51,429 nt of DNA from Gammaproteobacteria bacterium. Its GTDB lineage: Bacteria; Pseudomonadota; Gammaproteobacteria; UBA4575. Below are positions 25,609 through 34,191 of the stretch, in pieces (within the stretch, counting starts at the first letter, position 1; the number at the start of each line of letters is the position of its first letter). A program made the position numbers and the translations under genes. A model generated the notes under the pieces. The model did not search any database and had not been told where the DNA came from. It worked only from the letters and a program-made list of their open reading frames with translations. Where the stretch lies: NCBI GenBank assembly GCA_013001685.1, contig JABDMD010000067.1:1-51429 (forward strand). The letters are read 5' to 3'.

Positions 25609-27816
25609 CTAGTTTATTTCTAAGGGGTCAACCTCAATATCCCACCGTACTCGTCTCGCTAGTGGTCTTTCGGTAATAGCTTGAGTCCAATTTCCCAGAT
25701 TTTGTTGTATGGATTTTCTACGTTGAGTGAAGATAATCAGTTGGCTCTGATACATGCCAGCTTTGCGTTCCATCATTGCAGGAATTGGACCATAGATAGT
25801 GAGATCCTGAATATTATCTTTCTGCATAATAGATTTCACATCCTGTAAGAAGTTTTGCGTCAAAGTAATATTATTAGCGCGTGCTCGAACCATGAGCATG
25901 AAGGTATAGGGAGGTAATGCACATTCTTTACGAATCTTTAATGCTTCATTACTAAACGCAGCATAACCTTGCGATAACAGACAATTCAGTAAAGGGTGCT
26001 CAGGTAAAAACGTTTGTAATAACACTTTACCTTTCTTGGCACTACGTCCAGCTCTACCAGATACTTGTACTAATAATTGTGCGAGGCGTTCAGTAGCACG
26101 AAAATCTGTACTAAAGAGACCATGGTCCACATTTAATATGCCAACCAATGTTACATTTGGAAAATCATGTCCTTTAGAAAGCATCTGCGTGCCAATAATA
26201 ATTTGATATTTTCCATCATGTATTTCATTTAGTTTCTCTTCCAAGGCATCTTTTTTGCGTGTGCTATCTCGGTCAATGCGTGTTATCGAAGTGTTAGGGA
26301 AAATTTCTTTTAATTTGTTTTCGATTCTCTGTGTGCCTTCACCAAGCCACAATAAGCTTTCTGATTTACAGGCTGGACAACGTTCGGGAACTTTCTCTTC
26401 CTTAAGGCAATGATGGCACTTGAGGATATTTCTCTTTTTATAAAATGTCATGCGCGCATCACAACGTGAACACTCTGCTATCCAAGCACATTCTTGACAT
26501 AGTATCGTGGGCGCATAACCACGCCTGTTGAGAAATAATAATATCTGATTGTTGTTATCTAACTCAGTCTGCATTGCTTGAATGAGTTCATTAGATAAAC
26601 CATCTGATGAGGATTTCGAACGCATATCGACTAACTTAACATCAGGAATACTTGAATCTTTTGCGCGTTTTGAAAGAATCAACTTTTGATAACGCTTTTT
26701 ATTAACATTATGTTGGGTCTCAAAAGAGGGTGTCGCAGTGCCTAGTATAATCGGAATTTTTAGTTGCTTGGCACGGTACACTGCTATATCTCGAGCGTTG
26801 TAAAGGAAGCCTTCGTGTTGTTTGAAAGACAGATCATGTTCTTCATCGATAATAATTAAGCCAAGTTTGGTAAAAGGTAGAAAAACAGCTGAGCGAGTAC
26901 CGACTACTATATTTGCTTTATTTGTTTTAGTGATTAGCCAAGTTTGCGCACGTTGGCTATCGCTTAACCCTGAATGCATTAAATGCACTTTTTCACCTAA
27001 GCGAGTTTCGATACGTTGTAATAGCTGAGGTGTTAGCCCAATCTCAGGCACCATAATTAAAACTTGTTTATTTTTCGCTAATGTATCTTTTGCTAAAGAT
27101 AAATAAACCTCAGTTTTACCGCTGCCCGTTACTCCGTCGAGTAAGTAACAATTGTAATCATTGAGCTTGGTACTTAATTTATCATAGGCTTGTTGCTGTT
27201 CTGAATTTAATTTTAGGTTTTTAAAGTTGCTTTCAACAAGGACTGGTTCAGCTACACTTTCTTGATATATTTTTTTGACAAATATTTTATTTAATAATGC
27301 ATTCATTGCACTACGCCAGCCTGGTATATATTTTGTAATTTCGTCTGCGCTAAGGCCTCTAGGATTTGCTGATAATAGCTCTACGATTAAACGTTGTTTG
27401 GGTGCACGACCTAATTCAGTATCAAGATTATTTCCAGTAGCTAATTGATATAGCGTATTAGTTGTTGGGGTAATGAATTTTCCTTTGCGCAGCACGGAGG
27501 GAAGTGCAGTAAATAAAACTTCACCTATGGGCTGTTGGTAATAATCTGCAGCCCAAAATAATAATTTTAGTAATGCCGAATCAAATACTGGCTGATCATC
27601 TAATACTTCAGTGATGTGCTTGAGTTTATTTACAGGTAAGGAGCTTTTCGCCGCCTTATCTACTATCAGACCAATTAGTTTACGATTCCCAAATATCACA
27701 CGCACACGTGTGCCAATTTTGTAACTCTTAGAATCCAGGTTCCTAGCAGGTAAATATTCAAACCTCTTGTATAGCGGAACCGGAAGCGCAATAAGTAGAA
27801 CAGCAGGTGAATTCAT
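25609..27816 (-). CDS. priA: primosomal replication protein N' (PriA helicase)
   Basis: Superfamily 2 helicase that restarts stalled replication forks by recruiting the primosome. At 735 aa it is full length. The order is an N-terminal 3'-DNA-binding domain, Walker A DGVTGSGKTEVYL, DEEH box IIIDEEHD, GTATPSFET, then the zinc-binding cysteines in CQECAWIAECSRC and LKCHHC...ERCPAC, and helicase motif V-VI QMLSKGHDF and LVQVSGRAGRS. The start is ATG 27816. Two DnaA-box-like sequences lie 6-26 bases upstream of the start. In many relatives priA is divergent from rpmE; here rpmE is about 8 kb away. Confidence 0.97.
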   Translation of the reverse strand: MNSPAVLLIALPVPLYKRFEYLPARNLDSKSYKIGTRVRVIFGNRKLIGLIVDKAAKSSLPVNKLKHITEVLDDQPVFDSALLKLLFWAADYYQQPIGEVLFTALPSVLRKGKFITPTTNTLYQLATGNNLDTELGRAPKQRLIVELLSANPRGLSADEITKYIPGWRSAMNALLNKIFVKKIYQESVAEPVLVESNFKNLKLNSEQQQAYDKLSTKLNDYNCYLLDGVTGSGKTEVYLSLAKDTLAKNKQVLIMVPEIGLTPQLLQRIETRLGEKVHLMHSGLSDSQRAQTWLITKTNKANIVVGTRSAVFLPFTKLGLIIIDEEHDLSFKQHEGFLYNARDIAVYRAKQLKIPIILGTATPSFETQHNVNKKRYQKLILSKRAKDSSIPDVKLVDMRSKSSSDGLSNELIQAMQTELDNNNQILLFLNRRGYAPTILCQECAWIAECSRCDARMTFYKKRNILKCHHCLKEEKVPERCPACKSESLLWLGEGTQRIENKLKEIFPNTSITRIDRDSTRKKDALEEKLNEIHDGKYQIIIGTQMLSKGHDFPNVTLVGILNVDHGLFSTDFRATERLAQLLVQVSGRAGRSAKKGKVLLQTFLPEHPLLNCLLSQGYAAFSNEALKIRKECALPPYTFMLMVRARANNITLTQNFLQDVKSIMQKDNIQDLTIYGPIPAMMERKAGMYQSQLIIFTQRRKSIQQNLGNWTQAITERPLARRVRWDIEVDPLEIN

Positions 27817-28281
27817 TTCTTTGTGGATAACTCTGTGAATAAAGTTGCTAATAGGTATGAAAATAGTTGGATCTAAATGCTCTGGGTGGATATGCGCTCA
27901 ATTTATAGTTCTTTAAGGTACTGATTCATATAGTTATATCTATACAGTACAGCGTATTTAGCTGAAGTTTATGCTGAATATTCGAATTACCACATAATGT
28001 GAATAAACTACATTAACATTGTGAACTATCTGGTATTTTTAATGGATGAGGGTGTCAACCAAATAGGCGCAAAACCGTTGTTTAAATTATAAGGGCATTC
28101 TATACCGTGAAATGTGGATCCTTCCAGGATGGACGGTTATCGATATGTTAAGCGGTTAGGTTAGATTTAGTACTACTATATATGTCCTATGGTTTAAGCC
28201 CAAAGATTAATTATTTACAGCTGCTCAAAAAGTGAGGAAAGTTTGAATTCGACATAGTCACAGCAGCTGGAAGAGTTTCTA
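27817..28281. promoter_or_regulatory. 465-bp divergent intergenic region with three DnaA-box-like sites
   Basis: No gene is seen here. TGTGGATAA (27822-27830), TGTGAATAA (27834-27842) and TGTGAATAA (27998-28006) fit the DnaA-box consensus TGTGNATAA, all in one orientation. Two are directly in front of priA and 12 bp apart. The rest is AT-rich and should hold the promoters of priA and of the sigma-factor operon. A ribosome-site-like GAGG at 28234-28237 precedes a TTG discussed with the sigma gene. Confidence 0.5.
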
Positions 28282-28785
28282 ATGAAGACAGAGCGTCGTG
28301 CATTTCGTATGGCGCAGTTATCGACTAGAAATCGTGAAGATGCTTTAGACATAGTGCAGGATGCCATGATGCAATTAGCGAGTAAGTATGCCAATAAACC
28401 AGCGGACCATTGGGCACCACTGTTTTACCGTATCCTGAATAATCGCATAATGGATTTTCATCGTAAAAATTCCACGCAAAGCCGCTGGCGAGTTTGGTTT
28501 AGTAAAAACGTTGGAGATGATGAAAGCTATGATCCAATACAGCATGCGCCAAGTGATGATTTAAGTCCTGGTGCAGTTGCTGACTTAGAAGATTCTGTTG
28601 AGCGTATCGATCATTTAGTTCAACAGTTATCTCCACGTCAGCGACAAGCTTTTTTATTGCGCGCCTGGGAAGGAATGGAGGTTGCAGAAACTGCAAAGAT
28701 TATGAAATGTTCACAAGGAAGTGTAAAAACCCATTATTCAAGAGCCGTGCATTTTTTACGTGAACAATTACAGGAAAACTTATGA
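28282..28785 (+). CDS. RNA polymerase sigma factor, ECF-like (sigma-70 regions 2 and 4)
   Basis: Alternative sigma factor of 167 aa. Region 2 is RRAFRMAQLSTRNREDALDIVQDAMMQLASKY with the following ILNNRIMDFHRK. Region 4 is LSPRQRQAFLLRAWEGMEVAETAKIMKCSQGSVKTHYSRA, including the helix-turn-helix. The upstream frame reads SQQLEEFL, which resembles the usual N-terminus of this subfamily, but a TAG (28255-28257) blocks it, so ATG 28282 is the only ordinary start left. The stop overlaps the next ATG (ATGA), indicating translational coupling with the candidate anti-sigma gene. DUF3106 follows as third gene. Confidence 0.88.
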   Translation: MKTERRAFRMAQLSTRNREDALDIVQDAMMQLASKYANKPADHWAPLFYRILNNRIMDFHRKNSTQSRWRVWFSKNVGDDESYDPIQHAPSDDLSPGAVADLEDSVERIDHLVQQLSPRQRQAFLLRAWEGMEVAETAKIMKCSQGSVKTHYSRAVHFLREQLQENL

Positions 28786-29132
28786 ACACAGATAACCACA
28801 ACGGGAAGGATGAAAAACTAGTTTCTCAAGTATGTGATGCTTTGGATAATTCTGTAAATCGTATTGATGCAGAAACTAGTCAAAAGATAATTGCTGCTAG
28901 AAAAAGTGCTTTAGAACGCACACCACAAAGATTTAGTTTACCTAAATTATTCGCTGTAGCCGCTACGGCACTATCTATTTTTATTGCAGTGATAATTGTA
29001 AAAACACAATTAAATCAACCTCTAGTAAATGAAGATACAACCATGGAAATGGTTGCTTCGCAAGATACTTTTGAATTGTATGAAGAGCTAGAGTTTTATA
29101 CTTGGTTGGTAGAGGAAGATGTTACTAGTTAA
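28782..29132 (+). CDS. DUF3619-like membrane protein, candidate anti-sigma factor
   Basis: A 116-aa protein with one central membrane segment (LFAVAATALSIFIAVIIV, about residues 55-72), an N-terminal cytoplasmic helix region (KLVSQVCDALDNSVNRIDAETSQKIIAARKSAL) and a short acidic periplasmic tail (ELYEELEFYTWLVEE). The N-terminal LDNSVNRID and the position directly after, and overlapping, a sigma-factor gene match DUF3619-type proteins. The anti-sigma role is inferred from topology and coupling, not shown. Confidence 0.75.
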   Translation: MNTDNHNGKDEKLVSQVCDALDNSVNRIDAETSQKIIAARKSALERTPQRFSLPKLFAVAATALSIFIAVIIVKTQLNQPLVNEDTTMEMVASQDTFELYEELEFYTWLVEEDVTS

Positions 29133-29153
29133 AAGTTAACATAACTGAATCAG

Positions 29154-29537
29154 ATGATGAGTAAAGCGCTAACGATAATTTTCTTGCTAATATTTTGTGC
29201 AGCATCGCATGCACAAGACCCAATCGCATGGGAAGATTTAAGCGCAGAACAGCAACGCGTATTAAGAAAGTTTGAGGGTAGGTGGTCAGAGCTACCTCCT
29301 CACAAGCAAAATAAGTTATCGCGAGGCGCTAAAAATTGGCAAAACATGTCACCAGAAAAACAAGATAAAGTTCGTGAACGTTATAAATGGTATAAAGACT
29401 TACCGCCTGAGAAAAGAGAAAAACTGCGTGAAAAATGGCAAAACATGTCACCAGAAGAGCGTAAAGAATTTCGTAAAAAACACAAAGACAAGTTCAAGCA
29501 CAAAAAGAAAAAAGGTAGTTGGAAGGAAGATCGATAA
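29154..29537 (+). CDS. exported DUF3106-family basic repeat protein
   Basis: Signal peptide MMSKALTIIFLLIFCAASHAQ, then about 105 residues dominated by a repeated WxxLxPExxxxL unit: WEDLSAEQQRVLRKF, WSELPPHKQNKL, WQNMSPEKQDKV, YKDLPPEKREKL and WQNMSPEERKEF. It ends in a strongly basic tail (KKHKDKFKHKKKKGS). DUF3106 proteins are recurrent third genes of sigma/DUF3619 operons; their function is unknown, with periplasmic stress sensing a reasonable guess. A 21-bp sequence encoding WQNMSPE is repeated exactly 99 bp apart. ATG 29157 is an equally possible start. Confidence 0.85.
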   Translation: MMSKALTIIFLLIFCAASHAQDPIAWEDLSAEQQRVLRKFEGRWSELPPHKQNKLSRGAKNWQNMSPEKQDKVRERYKWYKDLPPEKREKLREKWQNMSPEERKEFRKKHKDKFKHKKKKGSWKEDR

Positions 29538-29542
29538 TTTGA

Positions 29543-29582
29543 CGCTATTTAATTACTTGTAATTACAATTATTTAATTAGCG
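29543..29582. repeat. AT-rich imperfect palindrome after the DUF3106 gene
   Basis: CGCTA/TAGCG arms (29543-29547 / 29578-29582) enclose an AT-rich stretch that includes a perfect AATTAC-TT-GTAATT hairpin. It may be a weak terminator for the sigma operon, but no T-run follows. Confidence 0.3.
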
Positions 29583-29666
29583 CCAAAATTTGAAAAATAC
29601 TAAAATTGTTTTGCATTCAATTGTCTTTAGGATAAGGTATATTCTTTAACCAGTTCTATTTACTTC

Positions 29667-30620
29667 ATGACTATAGCGCCTGGCGACACTCGTCAACTTT
29701 CCACGCTATCACGCCTAGGTTTATTTGGTGCTGTAGACTTGGAACAGTGTTCCGAGTTGTTAGTTAAGTGCTCTAGCAAGTCTTTAAGCCCTGGCCAGAT
29801 GCTATTGTATAAAGACCAGGTAAACCATTCCATGTTTGTCATAGTTGACGGTCATTTAGGCATGCATCTGCAAGAAGACGCATCAGCAATAGTTATACTA
29901 AATCCTGGTGATACAGTAGGCGAGATGTCTGTAATAGGGGGTCAACCGACTAGTGCATTTGTTATTGCACAATCAAACTGTAAAGTACTAGAAATTCCTG
30001 AAAAACTTTTGTGGGAATTCGTCTCCAGTGATTTAAATTTTGCAAAAAATTTAATGAAGCTTTTCGTTAAACGCATGCTTGATTTGAATCGTCTGCTTTA
30101 CCAACGTCTGCATGATGAAGCCAGTAGTAAAATTAAAGCAGAGAAAGATAGTGCTACCGGTTTATATAATAAGGAGTGGATGAAGGAAACCTTGCCTTAT
30201 GAAATGACGCGATGCGCGATGCGTAATCGTGCCTTGTCAATTATGATTTTAAAAATTGATCGTTATGATAATTTTATTCGTTCTTATGGCTCCTACACCG
30301 CAGATAAAATATTTCAGGCAGTAGCCAATGCAGTACAAATTCAGCTGCGAGGTATGGATATGGCGGTTAAGCATGAAGATGGCTGTATCGCATTGTTGTT
30401 AATTGGCACAGATGAAATCCAAGCAGAAAATGTCGCGAAGCGAATACACAAAGCAGTTAATCACCTTGTTTTGTGTGATCAAAAGTTAAATGAAAAATTT
30501 ACTCTTTCGGTTGGCGTAGCAGAAATGGCAGATGAAGATTATGCGGATTTGCTTATTGCAAGAACTCAAGCTGCATTAGACCGTGCTACAAAAGAGGGAG
30601 GTAATCAAACCTCACACTAA
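29667..30620 (+). CDS. cyclic-nucleotide-binding/GGDEF-like protein with degenerate active site
   Basis: Cytoplasmic signalling protein of 317 aa. The N-terminal half (about 15-135) is a cNMP-binding/Crp-like beta-roll (FVIVDGHLGMHLQ, NPGDTVGEMSVIGGQPTSAFVIAQ). A helical linker (VKRMLDLNRLLYQRLHDEASSKIKAEKDSATGLYNKEWM) leads to a GGDEF fold from about 155 on (SIMILKIDRYDNFIRSYGSYTADKIFQAVANAVQIQLRGMD). Where GGDEF should stand the sequence is HEDGCIALLL, so diguanylate cyclase activity is unlikely. It may sense a nucleotide and act through protein contacts. No membrane segment, helix-turn-helix or EAL domain is present. Confidence 0.85.
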   Translation: MTIAPGDTRQLSTLSRLGLFGAVDLEQCSELLVKCSSKSLSPGQMLLYKDQVNHSMFVIVDGHLGMHLQEDASAIVILNPGDTVGEMSVIGGQPTSAFVIAQSNCKVLEIPEKLLWEFVSSDLNFAKNLMKLFVKRMLDLNRLLYQRLHDEASSKIKAEKDSATGLYNKEWMKETLPYEMTRCAMRNRALSIMILKIDRYDNFIRSYGSYTADKIFQAVANAVQIQLRGMDMAVKHEDGCIALLLIGTDEIQAENVAKRIHKAVNHLVLCDQKLNEKFTLSVGVAEMADEDYADLLIARTQAALDRATKEGGNQTSH

Positions 30621-30799
30621 TTGATTTTTGTAAGTTCAAGACTAATTTGGTGCTTTTTTGTGCTATCTCACATAATTAATCTCATATTTTTAAGGGTTTT
30701 AAGAATTTTATAGCATTCATTTGGTCTAACCTTTGATTGCAATGCTTTGCGGTTTACCTATACAGTTTGCAATTTAAGACTATCGTTGGAGTAACCAGA

Positions 30800-31390
30800 G
30801 TGATTGACCTCGGTCTACAAATACTACGCACGGACGTGTCCGGTATGCCAATGGAATGGATAAACTACCAAGATGCTGCGCGTCTATATCACGGCGAGCA
30901 AGTTGCTTATACATGTGGTGAGCGTATGTATGTTATCCATGGTGGTATTAATGCGCGCAGCGGCTTAAGAAGTAAACTCGATGTACATTCAATTATTGCT
31001 ACCTACGGCAATAACAAATCTTTGCATGATAGTTACGTTCCTCCACTAAATAATCGAACATTATTCAAGCGTGATGCTAATTTGTGTTTGTATTGTGGTG
31101 AACACTTTGATCGTAAAGATTTATCACGTGATCATGTTCGTCCAATCAGCCAAGGGGGTACAGATCTGTGGAATAATGTAGTTACGGCCTGCAAACGCTG
31201 TAATAACCACAAGGCGGGACAAACTCCAGAACAAGCTGGTATGCAGTTGTTAGCGATCCCATTTATTCCTACTCATGCAGAGTATATTTATCTACAAGGC
31301 CGAAGAGTACTTGCAGATCAAATGAAATTTTTACTTGCTCACTTTCCTCGTACGAGTCCATTACATAAACGACTCAGTAAGTTGACCTAA
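30800..31390 (+). CDS. HNH endonuclease family protein
   Basis: The track begins at a TTG (30737); I choose GTG 30800 because GGAG lies 8-9 bases before it and the protein then starts IDLGLQILRTDVSGMPMEWINYQDAARLY, as family members do. The HNH domain (about residues 90-140) has CLYCGEHF, the catalytic RDHVRPISQGG, the conserved Asn in DLWNNVV, and CKRCNNHKAG closing a zinc site. These stand-alone chromosomal HNH proteins of about 190-200 aa are widespread in gammaproteobacteria and have no assigned role. No restriction or phage gene is adjacent. Confidence 0.85.
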   Translation: MIDLGLQILRTDVSGMPMEWINYQDAARLYHGEQVAYTCGERMYVIHGGINARSGLRSKLDVHSIIATYGNNKSLHDSYVPPLNNRTLFKRDANLCLYCGEHFDRKDLSRDHVRPISQGGTDLWNNVVTACKRCNNHKAGQTPEQAGMQLLAIPFIPTHAEYIYLQGRRVLADQMKFLLAHFPRTSPLHKRLSKLT

Positions 31391-31527
31391 TGAGCCAATC
31401 TAATGGAATGCTCCGGTAGATTGAACAAGACAGATTGTCTATAAAAGCTCGTTCGGCTTTGCCTATAGGCTGCTATTTCCAGTAGTCTTAGTTTTCAGTC
31501 TTAATTTAAAAATTATTCAAATAACTC

Positions 31528-32628
31528 ATGCCCAAATTTCAAGGCAAAAATAATTATGTACATGGCAGCGATTCTTGCCTAGGTGTTCTTATTACCAATC
31601 TAGGTACACCCGAAGCGCCTACTCCAAGTGCGGTGCGCAAATACTTAGCTGAATTTTTATGGGACCCACGTGTTGTAGAAATTCCTAGGCCCATTTGGTG
31701 GCTGATTCTGCATGGTATTATTTTGCGAACGCGACCGAGTAAAAGTGCTGAGGCATATGAAAAAGTTTGGACTGAAGAAGGCTCCCCATTACTTGTTATT
31801 AGCAAACAGCAGCAAGATGCGTTGCAAAGCAAACTTAGTCAACTTTGTCCCGGTCCTGTAAAAGTCGAGCTTGCTATGCGCTATGGCAATCCTTCTATTG
31901 CCTCTGCTTTAGAAAATCTAAAGACACAGGGTGCGCGCCACGTAGTTTTATTCCCTTTGTATCCGCAATATTCTGCCAGCACCACAGCTTCTACTTTTGA
32001 TGCAGTTGCGAAAGTATTTATGAAGCAGCGCTGGATGCCAGAACTACGCATGATCAATAATTATGGAACGGATTCAGGTTATATCAATGCCTGTGTACAG
32101 CAAATAAAAAGTCATTGGCAACAAACACAACGTAATCAGAAACTAGTTTTTTCTTTTCATGGATTACCTAAGCGAAACTTGATACTAGGTGATCCATATC
32201 ATTGTGAGTGTCATGAAACTGCACGTTTAATTGCTGAAAAACTAAATTTAAAAGAAGAGGAATGGCAGCTAACCTTCCAATCCAGGTTCGGTAAGGCTGA
32301 ATGGTTGCAACCCTACACCATTAAAATCATGGAGCAGCTTCCGGGTGCGGGTGTTAAGTCAGTTGATGTATTTTGTCCAGGTTTTTCAGCAGACTGCCTT
32401 GAGACATTAGAAGAAATTAGTATGCAAAATTGTGAAGTATTTATGCAAGCGGGTGGGGAGGCATTTAGCTATATTTCTGCTCTCAATGATGAGTCTGCAC
32501 ACATTGATGCACTTGCTGATATCGTCATGCAACACACTCAAGGTTGGCCAGAAACGTCATCAAGTTATCTAGAGTCTAATAAGAGTGCTGTTAAAGAACG
32601 TGCAATGAAGTTGGGTGCGAAGCAGTAA
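31528..32628 (+). CDS. hemH: ferrochelatase
   Basis: Inserts Fe2+ into protoporphyrin IX, the last step of heme synthesis, at the inner face of the membrane. At 366 aa it is full length. Visible signatures are LITNLGTPEAPTPSAVRKYLAEFLWDPRVV, the catalytic-His strand LVFSFHGLPKR, and FQSRFGKAEWLQPYT with the C-terminal acidic CPGFSADCLETLEEI. The supply of heme fits the two cytochromes c encoded nearby. It is convergent with rluE; only 43 bases separate them. Confidence 0.96.
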   Translation: MPKFQGKNNYVHGSDSCLGVLITNLGTPEAPTPSAVRKYLAEFLWDPRVVEIPRPIWWLILHGIILRTRPSKSAEAYEKVWTEEGSPLLVISKQQQDALQSKLSQLCPGPVKVELAMRYGNPSIASALENLKTQGARHVVLFPLYPQYSASTTASTFDAVAKVFMKQRWMPELRMINNYGTDSGYINACVQQIKSHWQQTQRNQKLVFSFHGLPKRNLILGDPYHCECHETARLIAEKLNLKEEEWQLTFQSRFGKAEWLQPYTIKIMEQLPGAGVKSVDVFCPGFSADCLETLEEISMQNCEVFMQAGGEAFSYISALNDESAHIDALADIVMQHTQGWPETSSSYLESNKSAVKERAMKLGAKQ

Positions 32629-32671
32629 TGAATGCCCGCCATTCATGGTGGTCGAAAATGTATGTTAGGAA

Positions 32672-33229
32672 TTAAATATTTAAATCACTCACATCAATGC
32701 TTTTGTGTTGACCTGGAGAAAGTCGGTCTATTTCAATCGGGCCAACACGGTGGCGAATTAATCTAAGCGTTGGGTGGTTCACAGATGCAGTCATGCGTCG
32801 TACTTGTCGGTTGCGGCCTTCTTTAATTACGATATCTAGCCATTGCGTAGGAACTGTTTTGCGAAAACGGATTGGTGGATCGCGTTCCCATAGGTTTTCT
32901 GGTTCATCAATATGAGTTACTTCTGCGGGTAGTGTCATACCATCTTTTAACTGAACACCTTGGCATAATGCTTGTAATGCTTCATCATTAATTTCGCCTT
33001 CCACTTGTGCCCAATAATGTTTAGCCCATTTGAATTTTGGGTCGGCAATACATTGCTGAAGTTTGCCGTCATCGGTGACAAGTAATAAGCCTTCGCTGTC
33101 TTTGTCTAGACGTCCTGCTGCATATACATTAGGAATACTGATAAAGTCTGAAAGTGTCTGTCGACCCTCAGCATCAGTGAATTGGCTGAGTACACCAAAG
33201 GGTTTGTTAAAGGCTATTAATTTTGCCAT
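32672..33229 (-). CDS. rluE: 23S rRNA pseudouridine synthase (RluE-type)
   Basis: RsuA-family enzyme that isomerises a uridine in 23S rRNA. The catalytic aspartate lies in AAGRLDKDSEGLLLVTDDG, preceded by the short LIAFNKPFGVLSQF motif. The end has EGRNRQVRRMTASVNHPTLRLIRH. There is no N-terminal S4 domain and the length (185 aa) is short, which points to the RluE subgroup rather than RluB or RsuA. It starts directly after the exonuclease stop (no gap), so the two genes are translationally close and likely co-transcribed. Confidence 0.92.
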   Translation of the reverse strand: MAKLIAFNKPFGVLSQFTDAEGRQTLSDFISIPNVYAAGRLDKDSEGLLLVTDDGKLQQCIADPKFKWAKHYWAQVEGEINDEALQALCQGVQLKDGMTLPAEVTHIDEPENLWERDPPIRFRKTVPTQWLDIVIKEGRNRQVRRMTASVNHPTLRLIRHRVGPIEIDRLSPGQHKSIDVSDLNI

Positions 33230-34120
33230 TTAGGCAGCTTTTAAAAATCTCATCCATTTTTCACGTCGAAAATCACCAAAATTTAATACCTCAAATAAAT
33301 CATTTAACATGGTGAAGTCGGGGGTGCTGCGTTTTAGTTTCACATTATCATTAAGCTCAACTTCGCAGTGAATTTCAGTGAGCTTTTTATATAAGTGTAA
33401 TTGCTTTTGGTGTTCGTCAATTAAGCCTTGTACGCGTTTAGCGCCTCGAATTTTCATTTCGCAAATTTTAGGAATATTCTCTAATAGCTCATCGAGAGAA
33501 GTAAATCTATTTAATAATTTTGCAGCCGTTGCCATACCAATTCCAGGAACACCAGGAATGTTGTCAACTGCATCACCTGCAATCGCAAGCTGATCGGCAA
33601 TTTGATTTGGGTAAACTCCAAACTGTTTTTTGATTTGTGGGATGGAATTTCTTTCTCCTTTGGCGAAATTCCAAAAAATGTCATCTTCGGTGATAAGTTG
33701 TGCAAGATCTTTATCGGCAGAAAGGATTGTGATGGGGTGTCCCTTTTTGCGCATGCGTGAAGCTAAGGTACCTATTAAGTCATCCGCTTCATAATAAGGG
33801 CTGCCGATTTCGCAAATGCCTAAGGCTTCGATAAAATCACGACAATATTTAAATTGGCGTTTTAATTCTATAGGAGCAGGGTCACGATTAGCTTTGTATT
33901 CCGGATAGATTTCGTTTCGAAAAGATGATTTCAAACTCTCATCGAATGTAAAAGCCACGTATTTAGGCTTAGCTTGTTGCAAAAATTGATATACAAAGTC
34001 TGCGAAACCATACACTGCGTTTACGGGCTCATTAGCTTGATTTACGACACTATCAGGCACAGTAAACCAGGCACGAAAAACATAGATGCTCGAATCAACG
34101 AGATAAACGTTATCTGTCAT
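33230..34120 (-). CDS. 5'-3' exonuclease (PolA N-terminal domain-like/Xni-type)
   Basis: Stand-alone nuclease of the FEN/PolA 5' nuclease family (296 aa). Metal-binding aspartates are visible in NVYLVDSSIYVFRA, FTFDESLKSSFRNEIYPEYKANR, YYEADDLIGTLA, TILSADKDLAQLI and GDAVDNIPGVPGIG, the last being the helix-hairpin-helix region. It lacks a polymerase domain and is separate from polA at the left edge of the window. It probably trims flaps or single-stranded ends. It sits upstream of rluE on the same strand with a zero-base junction. Confidence 0.9.
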   Translation of the reverse strand: MTDNVYLVDSSIYVFRAWFTVPDSVVNQANEPVNAVYGFADFVYQFLQQAKPKYVAFTFDESLKSSFRNEIYPEYKANRDPAPIELKRQFKYCRDFIEALGICEIGSPYYEADDLIGTLASRMRKKGHPITILSADKDLAQLITEDDIFWNFAKGERNSIPQIKKQFGVYPNQIADQLAIAGDAVDNIPGVPGIGMATAAKLLNRFTSLDELLENIPKICEMKIRGAKRVQGLIDEHQKQLHLYKKLTEIHCEVELNDNVKLKRSTPDFTMLNDLFEVLNFGDFRREKWMRFLKAA

Positions 34121-34134
34121 ATCAATGAATAGGC

Positions 34135-34167
34135 ATAAAAAAGCGACTCTACTAGAGGGTCGCTTTT
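34135..34167 (-). terminator. rho-independent terminator of the M48 gene
   Basis: On the minus strand AAAAGCGAC/GTCGCTTTT forms a 9-bp stem extended by an imperfect CTC/GAG, followed by a T-run (CGCTTTTTTATG). It lies about 25 bases past the M48 stop and just before the exonuclease start. Confidence 0.8.
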
Positions 34168-34191
34168 AAAACATTAAGTGTTTAAGAATTA

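Noticed and set aside
30800-31390. HNH protein as part of a defence or restriction system
   Set aside because: No methyltransferase, toxin, phage or other defence gene adjoins it; the neighbours are hemH and a signalling protein.
31439-31470. Hairpin CTATA/TATAG with inner AAAGC/GCTTT between the HNH gene and hemH
   Set aside because: Short stems, a 3-nt bulge and no T-run. Too weak to call a terminator or regulatory element.
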